Part shown: in pieces, positions 43,248 to 51,433 of the stretch | Layout of the letters: each line of letters begins with the position of its first letter | Numbering within the stretch: position 1 is the stretch's first letter | NCBI RefSeq assembly: GCF_001279775.1 | Contig: NZ_LGDG01000257.1 | Span: 1 to 55,329 of the forward strand | DNA: 55,329 bases | From: Streptomyces sp. MMG1533 | GTDB lineage: Bacteria > Actinomycetota > Actinomycetes > Streptomycetales > Streptomycetaceae | Direction: 5' to 3' | Notes under the pieces: model-generated | What the model was told of the DNA's origin: nothing | Databases searched by the model: none | The model's input: only the letters and a program-made list of their open reading frames with translations | Position numbers and translations under genes: made by a program

Positions 43248-44237
43248 ATGACGACAGGTCGGCTCGGGCAGCAAGCCGCGCCGCCGAACGCGGCCTACGC
43301 CGGGCAGGTCGTGCATTTCCCGGACCCGGTCCGGGCGGCCCGTCACCCGAGAGGTGTGCGGATGGATGAGCACGGCTACCCCGTCTTCTCGCCCTATGCG
43401 CGTGCGGTCGCGGAGATCGCCGATCCGCCGGAGGGTTTCGGGGTCGACGAGTTGCGGCTGACGGACTACGTGTCGGCGAACGCGGCTCTGTCGGCTTCGG
43501 GGCACGAGTTGTGGGACACGGTGCCCGCGGTGGCGACTCCGCACGGCTGGACGTGGCATCACGCGGCGGGTTCGCGGCGGCTGGAGCTGGTGCCGGTCGA
43601 CGTGAAGGCGTTGCTGCGGCATCACGGCGGGATCGCGACGGCTGCCGTGGACCAGAACAAGAGGGGCACGCGGCCGCTTCAGGAGACGCGTCCCGCGCAC
43701 TTCGGGCTGCCGAAGTCGGGTGTGGCGGTGACCGAGTCGCAGGTGCTGGGTGTCGAGGAGGACCTCGGGTACCGGCTGCCGGGTGCGTACCGGTCGTTCC
43801 TGAAGGCGGCGGGCGGGTGTGCGCCGGTGGGTGCGGCCCTGGACGCCGAGTTGGGCCTGCTGATCGACCAGCCGTTCTTCACGGTGCGGGACGAGGCGGC
43901 GGTCAACGACCTCGTGTACGTCAACAAGTGTCTGCGTGACCATCTGACCAAGGATTACTTGGGAGTGGGTTTCGTCCAGGGCGGGTTGCTGGCCGTGAAG
44001 GTGAAGGGTGAGCGGGCCGGTTCGGTGTGGTTCTGCGCGTACGACGATGCGCGGGACGTCGATCCGGCGTGGGCGCCGGCCGAGCGGGTGGAGCGGTTGT
44101 TGCTGCCGTGCGGTGACGACTTCGACGCGTTCCTGGCGCGGCTGGCGGGCAATCCGCCGGAGTTGGAGACGGTGGCGAACCTGATGGTGGACGGCGGGTT
44201 CGCGCGGTCCGTTCCCGTCTCGTCGGTGGGGGAGTGA
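43248..44237 (+). CDS. WHH-nuclease-like / SUKH (SMI1-KNR4) fusion protein
   Basis: 329 residues. The N-terminal part contains GYPVFSPYARAVAEI and TPHGWTWHHAAGSRRLELVP...RHHGGIA, which lines up with the WHH family of HNH/Endo VII toxin nucleases (pattern: FSPYA, GYTWHH, LVP, H.GG). Trp103-His104-His105 are present, but the His usually found in LVPxDLH is Lys120, so catalysis may be weakened. The C-terminal part (about 160-315: VTESQVLGVEEDLGYRLPGAYRSFLKAAGG, LGVGFVQGGLLAVKVKGERAGSVWFC) is a SUKH/SMI1-KNR4 domain. Toxin and immunity domains in one chain suggest a self-neutralised or domesticated protein. ATG 43248 with AGGGGG upstream; the next gene starts 8 bp after the stop. Confidence 0.72.
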   Translation: MTTGRLGQQAAPPNAAYAGQVVHFPDPVRAARHPRGVRMDEHGYPVFSPYARAVAEIADPPEGFGVDELRLTDYVSANAALSASGHELWDTVPAVATPHGWTWHHAAGSRRLELVPVDVKALLRHHGGIATAAVDQNKRGTRPLQETRPAHFGLPKSGVAVTESQVLGVEEDLGYRLPGAYRSFLKAAGGCAPVGAALDAELGLLIDQPFFTVRDEAAVNDLVYVNKCLRDHLTKDYLGVGFVQGGLLAVKVKGERAGSVWFCAYDDARDVDPAWAPAERVERLLLPCGDDFDAFLARLAGNPPELETVANLMVDGGFARSVPVSSVGE

Positions 44238-44245
44238 GCTGAGCG

Positions 44246-47095
44246 ATGGTGACGTTTGCGCAGGCGCAGGAGCGCGCCGAGGAGTGGATCAACGGGGATG
44301 TGCCGTCGTACCAGCATCGTGAGGTGCGGGTGCGGGAGTTCGATCTCGGGTTCGTGGTGTGGGCCGAGGACCGTGCGGACGGGCCGCGTTCGGACGGTGG
44401 CGGTCAGCGGCTGGTGATCGCCCGGGACAGCGGGGAGGCCTCGCTGTGGCCCGCGTTGCCGGTGGGCGAGGTGATCCGCCGGTACGAGGAGGAGTACGGC
44501 CGCGAGGATGCCGTGGCGGATGCGGCGCCGGCTCCCGCGGCTCGGGTCGATCTGAATCAGACGTCGTTCTTGTTGAGTCCGCCGGAGTGGTTGCAGGAGG
44601 CGGCGGACAAGTTGGGTATTCCGGATCGGCGGGGGGCTGCGAGTTCTGCGGGTTCCGGGGGTTCTGGTGCCGGGGCGGCTGCTTCTTCTGCTTCCGCGGG
44701 TTCGGGTGCCGGGGCCGGGGGCCGGGTGGCGCTTCCCGAGACGCAGGCCGGGCCGTCCGGTGTGTCGTCGGGGGCGTCGGCTGCTGCTGCGCCGGGGGCA
44801 CCTGGTGTGCCTGCCGGGGCGACGCCCTGGGCCGGGACCGACACCAACGCGGATTCCGGCGAGGACCGTTCCGTACCGTTGCCCGCGACCGTGTTCGCGC
44901 CGCCGCTGAGTGGTGCCGACAGCCAGGACACGCCGCCGGACGCCGAGACGGCGCTGATGTCGGGCGGCAGCGGGCTTCCGCCGACGGCGGTCGACGCGCC
45001 GAGCGTGCCGAACGCGCCGGTCGGGCAGGGCGGTACGCCGGCGCCGGCGCCGGGGACTGCGGGTGCGCCTTCGACGTACGGCTATCCGCAAGGCCCGGGC
45101 GCGCCGGGTACGCCGCCTCCGGGAGCGACGCCTCCTCCGTCTCCCCCTCCGCCTTCGACGTACGGCTATCCGCAGGGCCCGGGTGCGCCGGGTACGCCGC
45201 CTCCGGGTGCGCCCGGGCCGGGTGCGACGCCTCCGCCTCCGCCGGGTGCGCCTTCGTCGTACGGCTATCCGCAGGCGCCGGGCGGTGCCGCGGGGGCTCC
45301 TCGGCCTCCCGCCGGGCCCGGTGCTCCGGGCGGGCGGCCGCTCGCGCCGAACGCCGGGGACATCGCCGACGCCGCGACGAGCAAGGCGGCGCCTCCGCCG
45401 CGTCGTGCCGGGGCGAACCCGCCGCCTCCGCCGGGTGCTCCGGGAGCGCCGGGCGCGCGTCCGGGAGGCACGCCCGCGCCGAGCGGTCCGAGCGGTCCGG
45501 GTGTGCCGGGTACGCCGGCCGGCGGGTACGTGCCGACGCAGATGGTGTCGGCGCTCGGCCCCGACGGTCCTGAGGGGTCCGCTCCGCAGGCACCCCCTCC
45601 GGGTGCGCCCGGAGGAACGCCTCCGGGTGAGGTCCACCACGCCGCCACGATGTTTGCCGATCCGGGCCGGATGGGCCCCGGTGCGGGCGGGCCGCAGCCG
45701 CCGGGAGCTCCTGGTGCGCCCGGTGCGCCCGGTGCGCCCAAGCCTCCCGGCGCTCCGGGAGTCCCGGGTGCCCCGGGTGCCCCGGGTACGCCCGGTGCTC
45801 CTCAGCCGCCGGCCCCTCCGGGCATGCCCGGCGCGCCGCAGCCGCCCGGTGCCCCTGGCGCACCCGGCGCACCCGGCGCGCGAGGTGCCGTGCACCACGC
45901 GGAGACCATGCTGGCCGGGCCGCCGGTGGGCACTCCCGGCGCACCCCCGCCGCCGCAGGCCCCCGGCGCTCCGGGCGCTCCGGGTGCTCCGGGCGGTCCG
46001 CAGCCGATGCCGCCCGGTGCCGTGCCGCCCGGTGCGATGCCGCCTCCGGGTGCGATGCCGCCGCCCGGGCAGCCCGTGCCGGGGCAGCCGCCGGCGTACG
46101 GCTATCCGCAGCAGCAGGGGCAGCCGACGGTCGGGCCCGGGTATCAGGCCGTACTGCGGTACCGCGCGCAGGACGGGTCCGAGCAGCAGCTGATCCGGCG
46201 TTCGGCGCCGGGGACGCCGCATCCGGAGTGGCAGATCTTCCACGAGCTGCGGTCGATGAACGTGCCGCCGGACCAGGTGCTGGAGCTGCACACGGAGTTG
46301 GAGTCGTGCGAGCTGCCGGGTGCGTACTGTGCGCGGATGATCCGGGAGCAGTGGCCGCAGGCGCGGATCGCGAGCATCGCGCCGTACGGCACGGATCACG
46401 CGAGCCGGCAGCAGGGCATGCAGCAACTCCTCGCGCATCAGGGCGAGTTGCACCAGGTCGCCGACGGGCCTGCCCGTCCGGCCCCGGTCCGGGTGCCGGT
46501 TCCGCAGGTGCAGCCCGCGCCGCCGATTCCGCCGGAGGGCGTGGCGCAGGAGGTGGCGGGGGCGTTCGGGCCGGGGGTCTTCCGGTTCGAGCAGGCCGCG
46601 GTGTCCCGGCAGGGCGTGCCGCCGGTGGTGGCGCACTCGTTGGTGGTCGCCGGGCTGCCGATGGACATGGGGCCGTTCTTCTGGGCGCAGGCCCAGCCGG
46701 GGCGGCCGGTGCCGACGCTGGCGGAGCTGGCGGCCGAGCGCGGGGTGCAGCCGGCCGCGGACGCGGGCTCGTACCTCGTGATGGGCAGCGACTTCGGCCG
46801 GGCGCTGTGCGTGCAGTACGGCACCGCGAACATCGTGGCGGTGCCTGTGGAGGCGGGGCCGGGCGGTGCGCCCGTACCGCCGCAGTTCGTGAACACGGGG
46901 CTGCCCGAGTTCCAGCGGTGCCTGGCGCTGCTGGGCCGGATGTGGCGGCTCCGGTTCGGGCTGAACCAGGAGCAGGCGGGACGCTGGACCGTCGACTTCC
47001 AGGCCCAGTTGGCCGCACTCGATCCGGCGGCGCTCGGTTCGCCGGAGAGCTGGTGGTCGGTGCTGCTGGAGCAGATGTGGGACGGGTTGCTGTGA
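44246..47095 (+). CDS. Imm35 / Pro-Gly-Ala-rich / deaminase-like / SUKH-4 multidomain protein
   Basis: 949 residues. Residues 1-92 (TFAQAQERAEEWINGDVP, VVWAEDR, RLVIARDSGEASLWPALP) look like the YrhB/Imm35 immunity domain. Residues about 215-620 are low complexity with collagen-like GAPGAPG and YGYPQGPG repeats and short conserved islands (VHHAETM, TQMVSALG). Residues about 632-735 (LRYRAQDGSEQQLIRRSAPG, HPEWQIFHELRS, HTELESCELPGAYCARMI) form a deaminase-like domain with HTE and a Cys pair. The last ~185 residues (AHSLVVAGLPMDMGPFFWA, YLVMGSDFGRALCVQYG, EFQRCLALLGRMWRLRF) match SUKH-4. No signal peptide. Starts 8 bp after the WHH-SUKH gene, so it is in the same operon; a strong terminator follows. 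Deaminase assignment is the least certain part. Confidence 0.7.
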   Translation: MVTFAQAQERAEEWINGDVPSYQHREVRVREFDLGFVVWAEDRADGPRSDGGGQRLVIARDSGEASLWPALPVGEVIRRYEEEYGREDAVADAAPAPAARVDLNQTSFLLSPPEWLQEAADKLGIPDRRGAASSAGSGGSGAGAAASSASAGSGAGAGGRVALPETQAGPSGVSSGASAAAAPGAPGVPAGATPWAGTDTNADSGEDRSVPLPATVFAPPLSGADSQDTPPDAETALMSGGSGLPPTAVDAPSVPNAPVGQGGTPAPAPGTAGAPSTYGYPQGPGAPGTPPPGATPPPSPPPPSTYGYPQGPGAPGTPPPGAPGPGATPPPPPGAPSSYGYPQAPGGAAGAPRPPAGPGAPGGRPLAPNAGDIADAATSKAAPPPRRAGANPPPPPGAPGAPGARPGGTPAPSGPSGPGVPGTPAGGYVPTQMVSALGPDGPEGSAPQAPPPGAPGGTPPGEVHHAATMFADPGRMGPGAGGPQPPGAPGAPGAPGAPKPPGAPGVPGAPGAPGTPGAPQPPAPPGMPGAPQPPGAPGAPGAPGARGAVHHAETMLAGPPVGTPGAPPPPQAPGAPGAPGAPGGPQPMPPGAVPPGAMPPPGAMPPPGQPVPGQPPAYGYPQQQGQPTVGPGYQAVLRYRAQDGSEQQLIRRSAPGTPHPEWQIFHELRSMNVPPDQVLELHTELESCELPGAYCARMIREQWPQARIASIAPYGTDHASRQQGMQQLLAHQGELHQVADGPARPAPVRVPVPQVQPAPPIPPEGVAQEVAGAFGPGVFRFEQAAVSRQGVPPVVAHSLVVAGLPMDMGPFFWAQAQPGRPVPTLAELAAERGVQPAADAGSYLVMGSDFGRALCVQYGTANIVAVPVEAGPGGAPVPPQFVNTGLPEFQRCLALLGRMWRLRFGLNQEQAGRWTVDFQAQLAALDPAALGSPESWWSVLLEQMWDGLL

Positions 47096-47126
47096 GGCGC
47101 CCCAGCTGAAACACCCTGCGTGGAAG

Positions 47127-47160
47127 GGGCCGGGCCCGGTCGTGTGACCGGGCCCGGCCC
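47127..47160 (+). terminator. Strong terminator after the SUKH-4 gene
   Basis: 15-bp perfect stem, GGGCCGGGCCCGGTC (47127-47141) with its complement (47146-47160), GTGT loop, followed by TTT. Confidence 0.85.
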
Positions 47161-47256
47161 TTTCGTGTGCGCTGCGGGAGCTGCGGTGTGCGCCGCGGGC
47201 GCTGTGCGACGGGAGCCGGCGCGCGGAGTGTCGCGTTATGAACATTTCCGTCCGAT

Positions 47257-47289
47257 ACATCAAGATGTGCGCGAAATCATCATTTCGCG
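47257..47289. promoter_or_regulatory. Two adjacent palindromes upstream of the coiled-coil gene
   Basis: ACATC-AA-GATGT (47257-47268) and CGCGAAAT-CATC-ATTTCGCG (47270-47289) are both perfect inverted repeats, one base apart, in a locally A/T-rich stretch of the 266-bp gap before 47362. They look like operators. Further down, the 12-mer CGGAGTGTTCGG is repeated twice in tandem. Confidence 0.55.
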
Positions 47290-47361
47290 GCTGTTCGTGT
47301 CGTTTCGGCGGAGTGTTCGGCGGAGTGTTCGGCAGCGGGTTCGACGGAGAGGGGTTCCAGG

Positions 47362-48249
47362 ATGAGCAGCGCATCGGTCTCACCGCATGGATTCGTGGCC
47401 GTACGGGGGCGCGGCTACCGCCCCGAACAGGTCGATGCGTACGCCGGCGCTCTCTCCCGGGACCGCGACGGCGCCTGGGAGCGCGCCGCCTGTCTCACCG
47501 TGCTCGCCAAGGAGATGGAGGCGGAGGCGGAGCGGCTGCGGGAGACCGTGGCGGCGCTCGCCCCGCAGACGTACGAGACGCTCGGGGAGCGTGCACGCCG
47601 GCTTTTCGAGCTCGGGCAGGAGGAGGCCCACGCCGTACGGGAGGGCGCGCGGCAGGAGGCGCGGCGCCTTGTCGAGGAGGCGCGGGAGCGTGCGGACGGC
47701 GTGCGCGAGGCCGCGCAGGCGCACGCCGACGAGGTGCGAGCCGAGGCCGAAGAGCGCGCCCGGCAGCGTCTGCTCGCGGCGCGTGCGGAGGCCGACGAGA
47801 TCCGCATCGGCGCCCGGCGCGAGGTGAAGGAGGGGCGCGGAGAGGCTCTTGCGGCGTTGCGTGAGGTACGGCAGCGCACCCCCGGCATGCTCGCCGAACA
47901 GGCCGATGAGCACGCCGAACGGTGGGCCGAGGCCGAGCGGGAGGCGGAGGAGCGGGCGGCCGCGCTGGACGCGCACAACGCCGAGCGGGTGACGCGGGCC
48001 GAGGCCGCGTTGTCCGAGGCGAAGCAGGCTTTCGCCGACGCGGAGGCGTCCGCGCGGCGGCGGCAGGAGGAGGCGCAGGCGCGGGCGGCCGAGCTGGTCG
48101 CGGAGGCGCGGGTGCGGGAGGAGCGGATCGCCCGGGAGACGGAACGGGTGCTGCGGGAGCACGGGGAGCGGTGGGACGACGTGCGGGCGCAGATGGATCA
48201 CGTGCGGAACAGCTTGACGGCGCTCACGGGGCGGGCGGCGATGGAGTGA
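47362..48249 (+). CDS. DivIVA/FilP-like coiled-coil protein
   Basis: 295 residues. The N-terminus GFVAVRGRGYRPEQVDAYAGAL resembles the DivIVA membrane-targeting motif (F..V..GY...EVD), and the rest is an almost unbroken Glu/Ala/Arg-rich coiled coil (e.g. AAALAPQTYETLGERARRLF, EEAHAVREGARQEARRL, ARRRQEEAQARAAELVAEAR). Relatives in Streptomyces are often mis-annotated as cellulose-binding proteins and include FilP/Scy, cytoskeletal partners of the polar-growth organiser DivIVA. The exact role is unknown. ATG 47362 has GAGGGG upstream, and paired palindromes precede it. Confidence 0.8.
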   Translation: MSSASVSPHGFVAVRGRGYRPEQVDAYAGALSRDRDGAWERAACLTVLAKEMEAEAERLRETVAALAPQTYETLGERARRLFELGQEEAHAVREGARQEARRLVEEARERADGVREAAQAHADEVRAEAEERARQRLLAARAEADEIRIGARREVKEGRGEALAALREVRQRTPGMLAEQADEHAERWAEAEREAEERAAALDAHNAERVTRAEAALSEAKQAFADAEASARRRQEEAQARAAELVAEARVREERIARETERVLREHGERWDDVRAQMDHVRNSLTALTGRAAME

Positions 48250-48264
48250 CGTCGCGTGCCGGGG

Positions 48265-48288
48265 CGCCCGCCCGGCACCGAGCGGGCG
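48265..48288. terminator. Short hairpin between convergent coiled-coil and symporter genes
   Basis: CGCCCGC (48265-48271) pairs with GCGGGCG (48282-48288) with a 10-nt loop, in the 52-bp gap between the two stop codons. Confidence 0.5.
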
Positions 48289-48301
48289 GCCCTCGGTGGT
48301 G

Positions 48302-49912
48302 TCAGTTCCCCTTCCGCACGGCCCCCGCCAGGATCCACCCCTCCACCGCTTCGTACTGCCGCCGCTGCTCCTCCGACTTGTTCCTTCCCGACGCCACCGT
48401 GCCCAGCCATCCGAAGAGGAAGCCCGCCGGGATCGACACCAGGCCCGTCGTCGTGAACGGGAACCAGTTGAAGTCGGCCTCGGGGAACGCGGAGACGGGC
48501 GAGCCGGAGACCAGGTTCGTGCCCGGCATCAGCAGCAGGACCGTCAGCGAGCCGCCGATCAGCGTGCAGAGCAGGCCCGTTCGGGTGTAGCGGCGCCAGA
48601 AGAGGCTGTAGACGAGGGCGGGCGCGATGGCGGAGGCGCCCAGGCAGAAGGACAGGGTCACCAGGGGTTGCAGGCTGCGGTGTTGGACCAGCGTGGCCAG
48701 CACGATCGCCGCAACACCGACCGCCAGCGCCGACATCCGCGCCAGCATCATCTCGCGGCGCTCGGACATCTCCTGCACTCGGGCCGCGAACACGTCGTGG
48801 GCAAGGGAGTTGGCGCAGGCGAGGATCATGCCGGCGACGGAGGCGAGCAGGGTGAGGAAGATCGCCGTGGTGACGGTCGTGAACAGCAGTGTCTCCGCCG
48901 TGGAGACGTCCGCGCCGAAGGCGGCCCGGGAGGCCAGCAGGTACGCCGTGTTGCCCTGTGGGTCCGCCTGCGCGATCACCGCCCGGCCGATCAGCGCCGT
49001 CGCACCGAACCCGACGACCGTGATGACCAGCACGAACAGCACCACCGAGGACACCGCCCAGGACATCGAACGCCGCACCTGGCGGGCGCTGGAGGCGGTG
49101 TACATGCGCATGGTGACGTGCGGCAGACAGCCGCCGCCGAGGACCACGGCCAACTGGGCGCTGATCATGTCGAGGCGGGGATGGGGACTGGCCTCGAACT
49201 CCAGCCCCGACTGAAGGAAGGCGGACCCGACCCCGCTCTGCTCCGCCGCCGTGTCGAACAGCGCTCCCGGATCCCAGTCGAACCTGTTCATGATCAGTAC
49301 GGCGACCACGGCGCCCGATCCGAGCAGCATCACGATCTTCAGGATCTGGATGAGGGCGGTGCCCTTCATGCCGCCGATCGCGGCGTAGCTGATCATCATC
49401 GCGCCCAGCCCGATGATGCAGCCGGTCTTCAGTGAATCGCCGGAGAAGCCGAGGATGAACGCCAGCAACTGCCCGGTCCCGGCCAACTGCACCAGCATCA
49501 GCGGCAGCAGCGCGGCGATCGTCACCGCACACGCGGCGATCCGCACACCCCGCCCCGGCATCCGGCGCGCCAGCGCGTCGCCCATCGTGAACCGGCCCGC
49601 GTTGCGCAGCGGTTCGGCCAGCAGGAACATCAGCAGCATCAGCGACAGCGCCGTACTGAGGGCGAGGACGACACCGTCGTAGCCGCACAGGGCGATGACC
49701 CCGCCGGTGCCGAGCACGGTCGCGGCGGAGATGTAGTCCCCCGCGATCGCGAGGCCGTTGCGCATGGGGGACAGGGAGCTGTAACCGGTGTAGAACTCGT
49801 CGAGGTCGTCCCGGTCGGGGCCGGTCATCACGCACAGCAGCAGCGTGATGGTGGCGACCGTCGAGAACGCCACCAGCGACATCGCCTGCGCGGAATCGCT
49901 GAATCCCGTCAT
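48302..49912 (-). CDS. Sodium:solute symporter, acetate/monocarboxylate type (ActP-like)
   Basis: 536 residues, about 13 membrane helices, SSS family. GPDRDDLDEFYTGYSSLSPMRNGLAIAGDYISAATVLG is the conserved start of ActP/MctC-like cation:acetate symporters; SYAAIGGMKGTALIQILKIVML and GGGCLPHVTMRMYTA are further family blocks lining the transport site. It probably takes up acetate, pyruvate or propionate with Na+ or H+. The ATG overlaps the stop codon of the DUF485 gene (ATGA), the usual partnership. Convergent with the coiled-coil gene. Confidence 0.9.
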   Translation of the reverse strand: MTGFSDSAQAMSLVAFSTVATITLLLCVMTGPDRDDLDEFYTGYSSLSPMRNGLAIAGDYISAATVLGTGGVIALCGYDGVVLALSTALSLMLLMFLLAEPLRNAGRFTMGDALARRMPGRGVRIAACAVTIAALLPLMLVQLAGTGQLLAFILGFSGDSLKTGCIIGLGAMMISYAAIGGMKGTALIQILKIVMLLGSGAVVAVLIMNRFDWDPGALFDTAAEQSGVGSAFLQSGLEFEASPHPRLDMISAQLAVVLGGGCLPHVTMRMYTASSARQVRRSMSWAVSSVVLFVLVITVVGFGATALIGRAVIAQADPQGNTAYLLASRAAFGADVSTAETLLFTTVTTAIFLTLLASVAGMILACANSLAHDVFAARVQEMSERREMMLARMSALAVGVAAIVLATLVQHRSLQPLVTLSFCLGASAIAPALVYSLFWRRYTRTGLLCTLIGGSLTVLLLMPGTNLVSGSPVSAFPEADFNWFPFTTTGLVSIPAGFLFGWLGTVASGRNKSEEQRRQYEAVEGWILAGAVRKGN

Positions 49913-50391
49913 CGCTTCCCCGCCTCCTCCCGCTTGGCGTTCAGTTCGGACTCCCTGCGGATGCGGTCCGCGATCGGATCGACGTAACGGCGGGCCGTGT
50001 GCTCGTACAACGCGATCGCCAGCCAGGTGACGGGCAGTTGGACCATCGCGAGCAGCAGCCCGGTGGGCAGCCCGTCGGTGACCGTGCTCGCCATGAACCC
50101 CGGCGCGAACGCGGACAGGATCAGGAAGAGCGTGAAGTACCCGAGCGCGGTGAGCGTGGCCGTACGCCGCTGCCAGCGGTAGGCGCTGCGCAGGATCCGC
50201 AGGTCGCTGTGGTGGCCGAGGGCGGGGCGAGGCCGGGGGCGGGGGCCGGTCGGTCCGGGGGGGGCGGGTGGCTGCCAGGGGTAGGTGGAGTACGGCGGGG
50301 AGGAGTCGTGCGGTTGGTGCTGATACGGGTTATATGGGTGATGCGGGTGATACGGGTGATGCGGGTACGACGGTGACGGGTCGTAGGACAT
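49909..50391 (-). CDS. DUF485 membrane protein, symporter partner
   Basis: 160 residues. A His/Pro/Tyr-rich N-terminal tail (YPHHPYHPHHPYNPYQHQP) is followed by a DUF485 domain: LRSAYRWQRRTATLTALGYFTLFLILSAFAPGFM, a second helix LLLAMVQLPVTWLAIALYEH and a charged tail with RRYVDPIADRIR. DUF485 proteins are co-encoded with acetate-type SSS symporters, as here (4-bp overlap). The His-rich tail is not part of the family and could bind metal. ATG 50391. Confidence 0.88.
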   Translation of the reverse strand: MSYDPSPSYPHHPYHPHHPYNPYQHQPHDSSPPYSTYPWQPPAPPGPTGPRPRPRPALGHHSDLRILRSAYRWQRRTATLTALGYFTLFLILSAFAPGFMASTVTDGLPTGLLLAMVQLPVTWLAIALYEHTARRYVDPIADRIRRESELNAKREEAGKR

Positions 50392-50656
50392 CCCGGTGCT
50401 CCTTGCGCGGCTCAGGAGTTGGGGGGGCGAGCGGAGCCACGCACGCTACTCGTAGGTAGACGTGTACGCGAGGGTTTCACCAAACTGATTGGTCGGTATG
50501 CGCTTACTTCGCTGACCTCGGGTGTTACCCGCATTAACCCCGATTTTTGAGCGGCGTGTCACACTCGCGGCCGCTCGACTCCTCTTGTTGGCGAGACCTC
50601 AAGACCTCAAGACCTCAAGGCCTCAGGCCTCAGGACCCAGAAGAGGAGACAGAGCA
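50392..50656 (+). other. 265-bp divergent gap
   Basis: No gene. Holds the divergent promoters of the DUF485-symporter unit and the NAD(P)-binding protein. AACTGATTGGTCGGTAT (about 50484-50500) is an imperfect inverted repeat near A/T-richer DNA and may be an operator. Confidence 0.35.
50594..50633. repeat. Short tandem repeat (AGACCTCA)n
   Basis: Three AGACCTCA-type octamers followed by two AGGCCTC heptamers, in the leader 24 bp before the NAD(P)-binding protein gene. Confidence 0.7.
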
Positions 50657-51358
50657 ATGGACGTTGTCGTTTTCGGAGCGAACGGGCCGACGGGCAGGCT
50701 GGTCGTCGAGCGGGCGAGCGCGGAGGGGCACACGGTCACCGCCGTCACCCGCAACCCGGAGGCCTTTCCGGTGCGGGGCCCGCGACTGCGGGTGGTCGAG
50801 GCCGATGTGCACGATCCCGCCGCGGTCGAGCGTGCGGTGGCCGGCCAGGACGCCGTGATCTCCGCGCTCGGCGTTCCCTACGGCAAGGACCCGGTGACCG
50901 TGTACTCCGGCGGCGCCACCCACATCACCCAGGCCATGACCAAGCACGGCGTACGACGCCTCGTCGCCGTGAGCTCCACCGTCCTCTTCGGAACACCGGC
51001 GCCCGGCGAGAACCTCCTGTTCCGCAAGGTGCTGGAGCCGGCCGTCATGCGGTTCATGGGACGCACGGTGTACGAGGACATGCGCCGCATGGAGGCCGTC
51101 GTCCGCGACACCGGCCTCGACTGGACGGTCCTCCGCCCCGGCGGCCTCTTCGACACGGACACGGTCAGCGACTACCGGGTCGGCACGGCGCGCCTGCCCG
51201 GCCGGTACACGGCACGGGTCGATCTCGCGTGCGAGCTCGTACGACAGGCTGTGGACGACCGTCACGTGCGTGCCTTCGTCGACATACGCACGACCGAGAA
51301 CACCCCGACGTTCCTCCAGCTCATCCGGAAGGAGGCGGTTGGCGACAAGCAACGCTGA
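50657..51358 (+). CDS. NAD(P)-binding NmrA/SDR-a5-like protein
   Basis: 233 residues. The Rossmann motif VVVFGANGPTGRLVVERA, then VTRNPEAFPVRGPRLRVVEADVHDP, DAVISALGVP, VRRLVAVSSTVLF and WTVLRPGGLFD, follow the atypical SDR/NmrA pattern (no YxxxK pair is obvious, the Tyr of TVYEDMRRME being the nearest). It may act as a redox-sensing regulator or as a reductase; the substrate is unknown. ATG 50657 has GAGGAGA 9 nt upstream. It is divergent from the symporter unit and on the same strand as the SEFIR operon, 75 bp away, but functional linkage is unproven. Confidence 0.85.
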   Translation: MDVVVFGANGPTGRLVVERASAEGHTVTAVTRNPEAFPVRGPRLRVVEADVHDPAAVERAVAGQDAVISALGVPYGKDPVTVYSGGATHITQAMTKHGVRRLVAVSSTVLFGTPAPGENLLFRKVLEPAVMRFMGRTVYEDMRRMEAVVRDTGLDWTVLRPGGLFDTDTVSDYRVGTARLPGRYTARVDLACELVRQAVDDRHVRAFVDIRTTENTPTFLQLIRKEAVGDKQR

Positions 51359-51433
51359 AACGGGGTTTCCGGCGGCCCGGGTGGGCCATCATGTACGAAC
51401 TCGTGGTGGTACGCACAGCAAGGGGGAGGCCAC

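Noticed and set aside
45060..46100. Secreted collagen-like surface protein
   Set aside because: No signal peptide; the chain is flanked by cytoplasmic immunity-type domains.
43955..47383. 1142-codon minus-strand open frame opposite the SUKH-4 gene
   Set aside because: Composition is almost only Arg, Pro, Thr and Gly, mirroring the Gly-Ala-Pro repeats of the real gene.
50657..51358. NAD(P)-binding protein as a fifth member of the SEFIR defence operon
   Set aside because: It is separated by 75 bp with a new ribosome site and is a common stand-alone family; no direct evidence of linkage.
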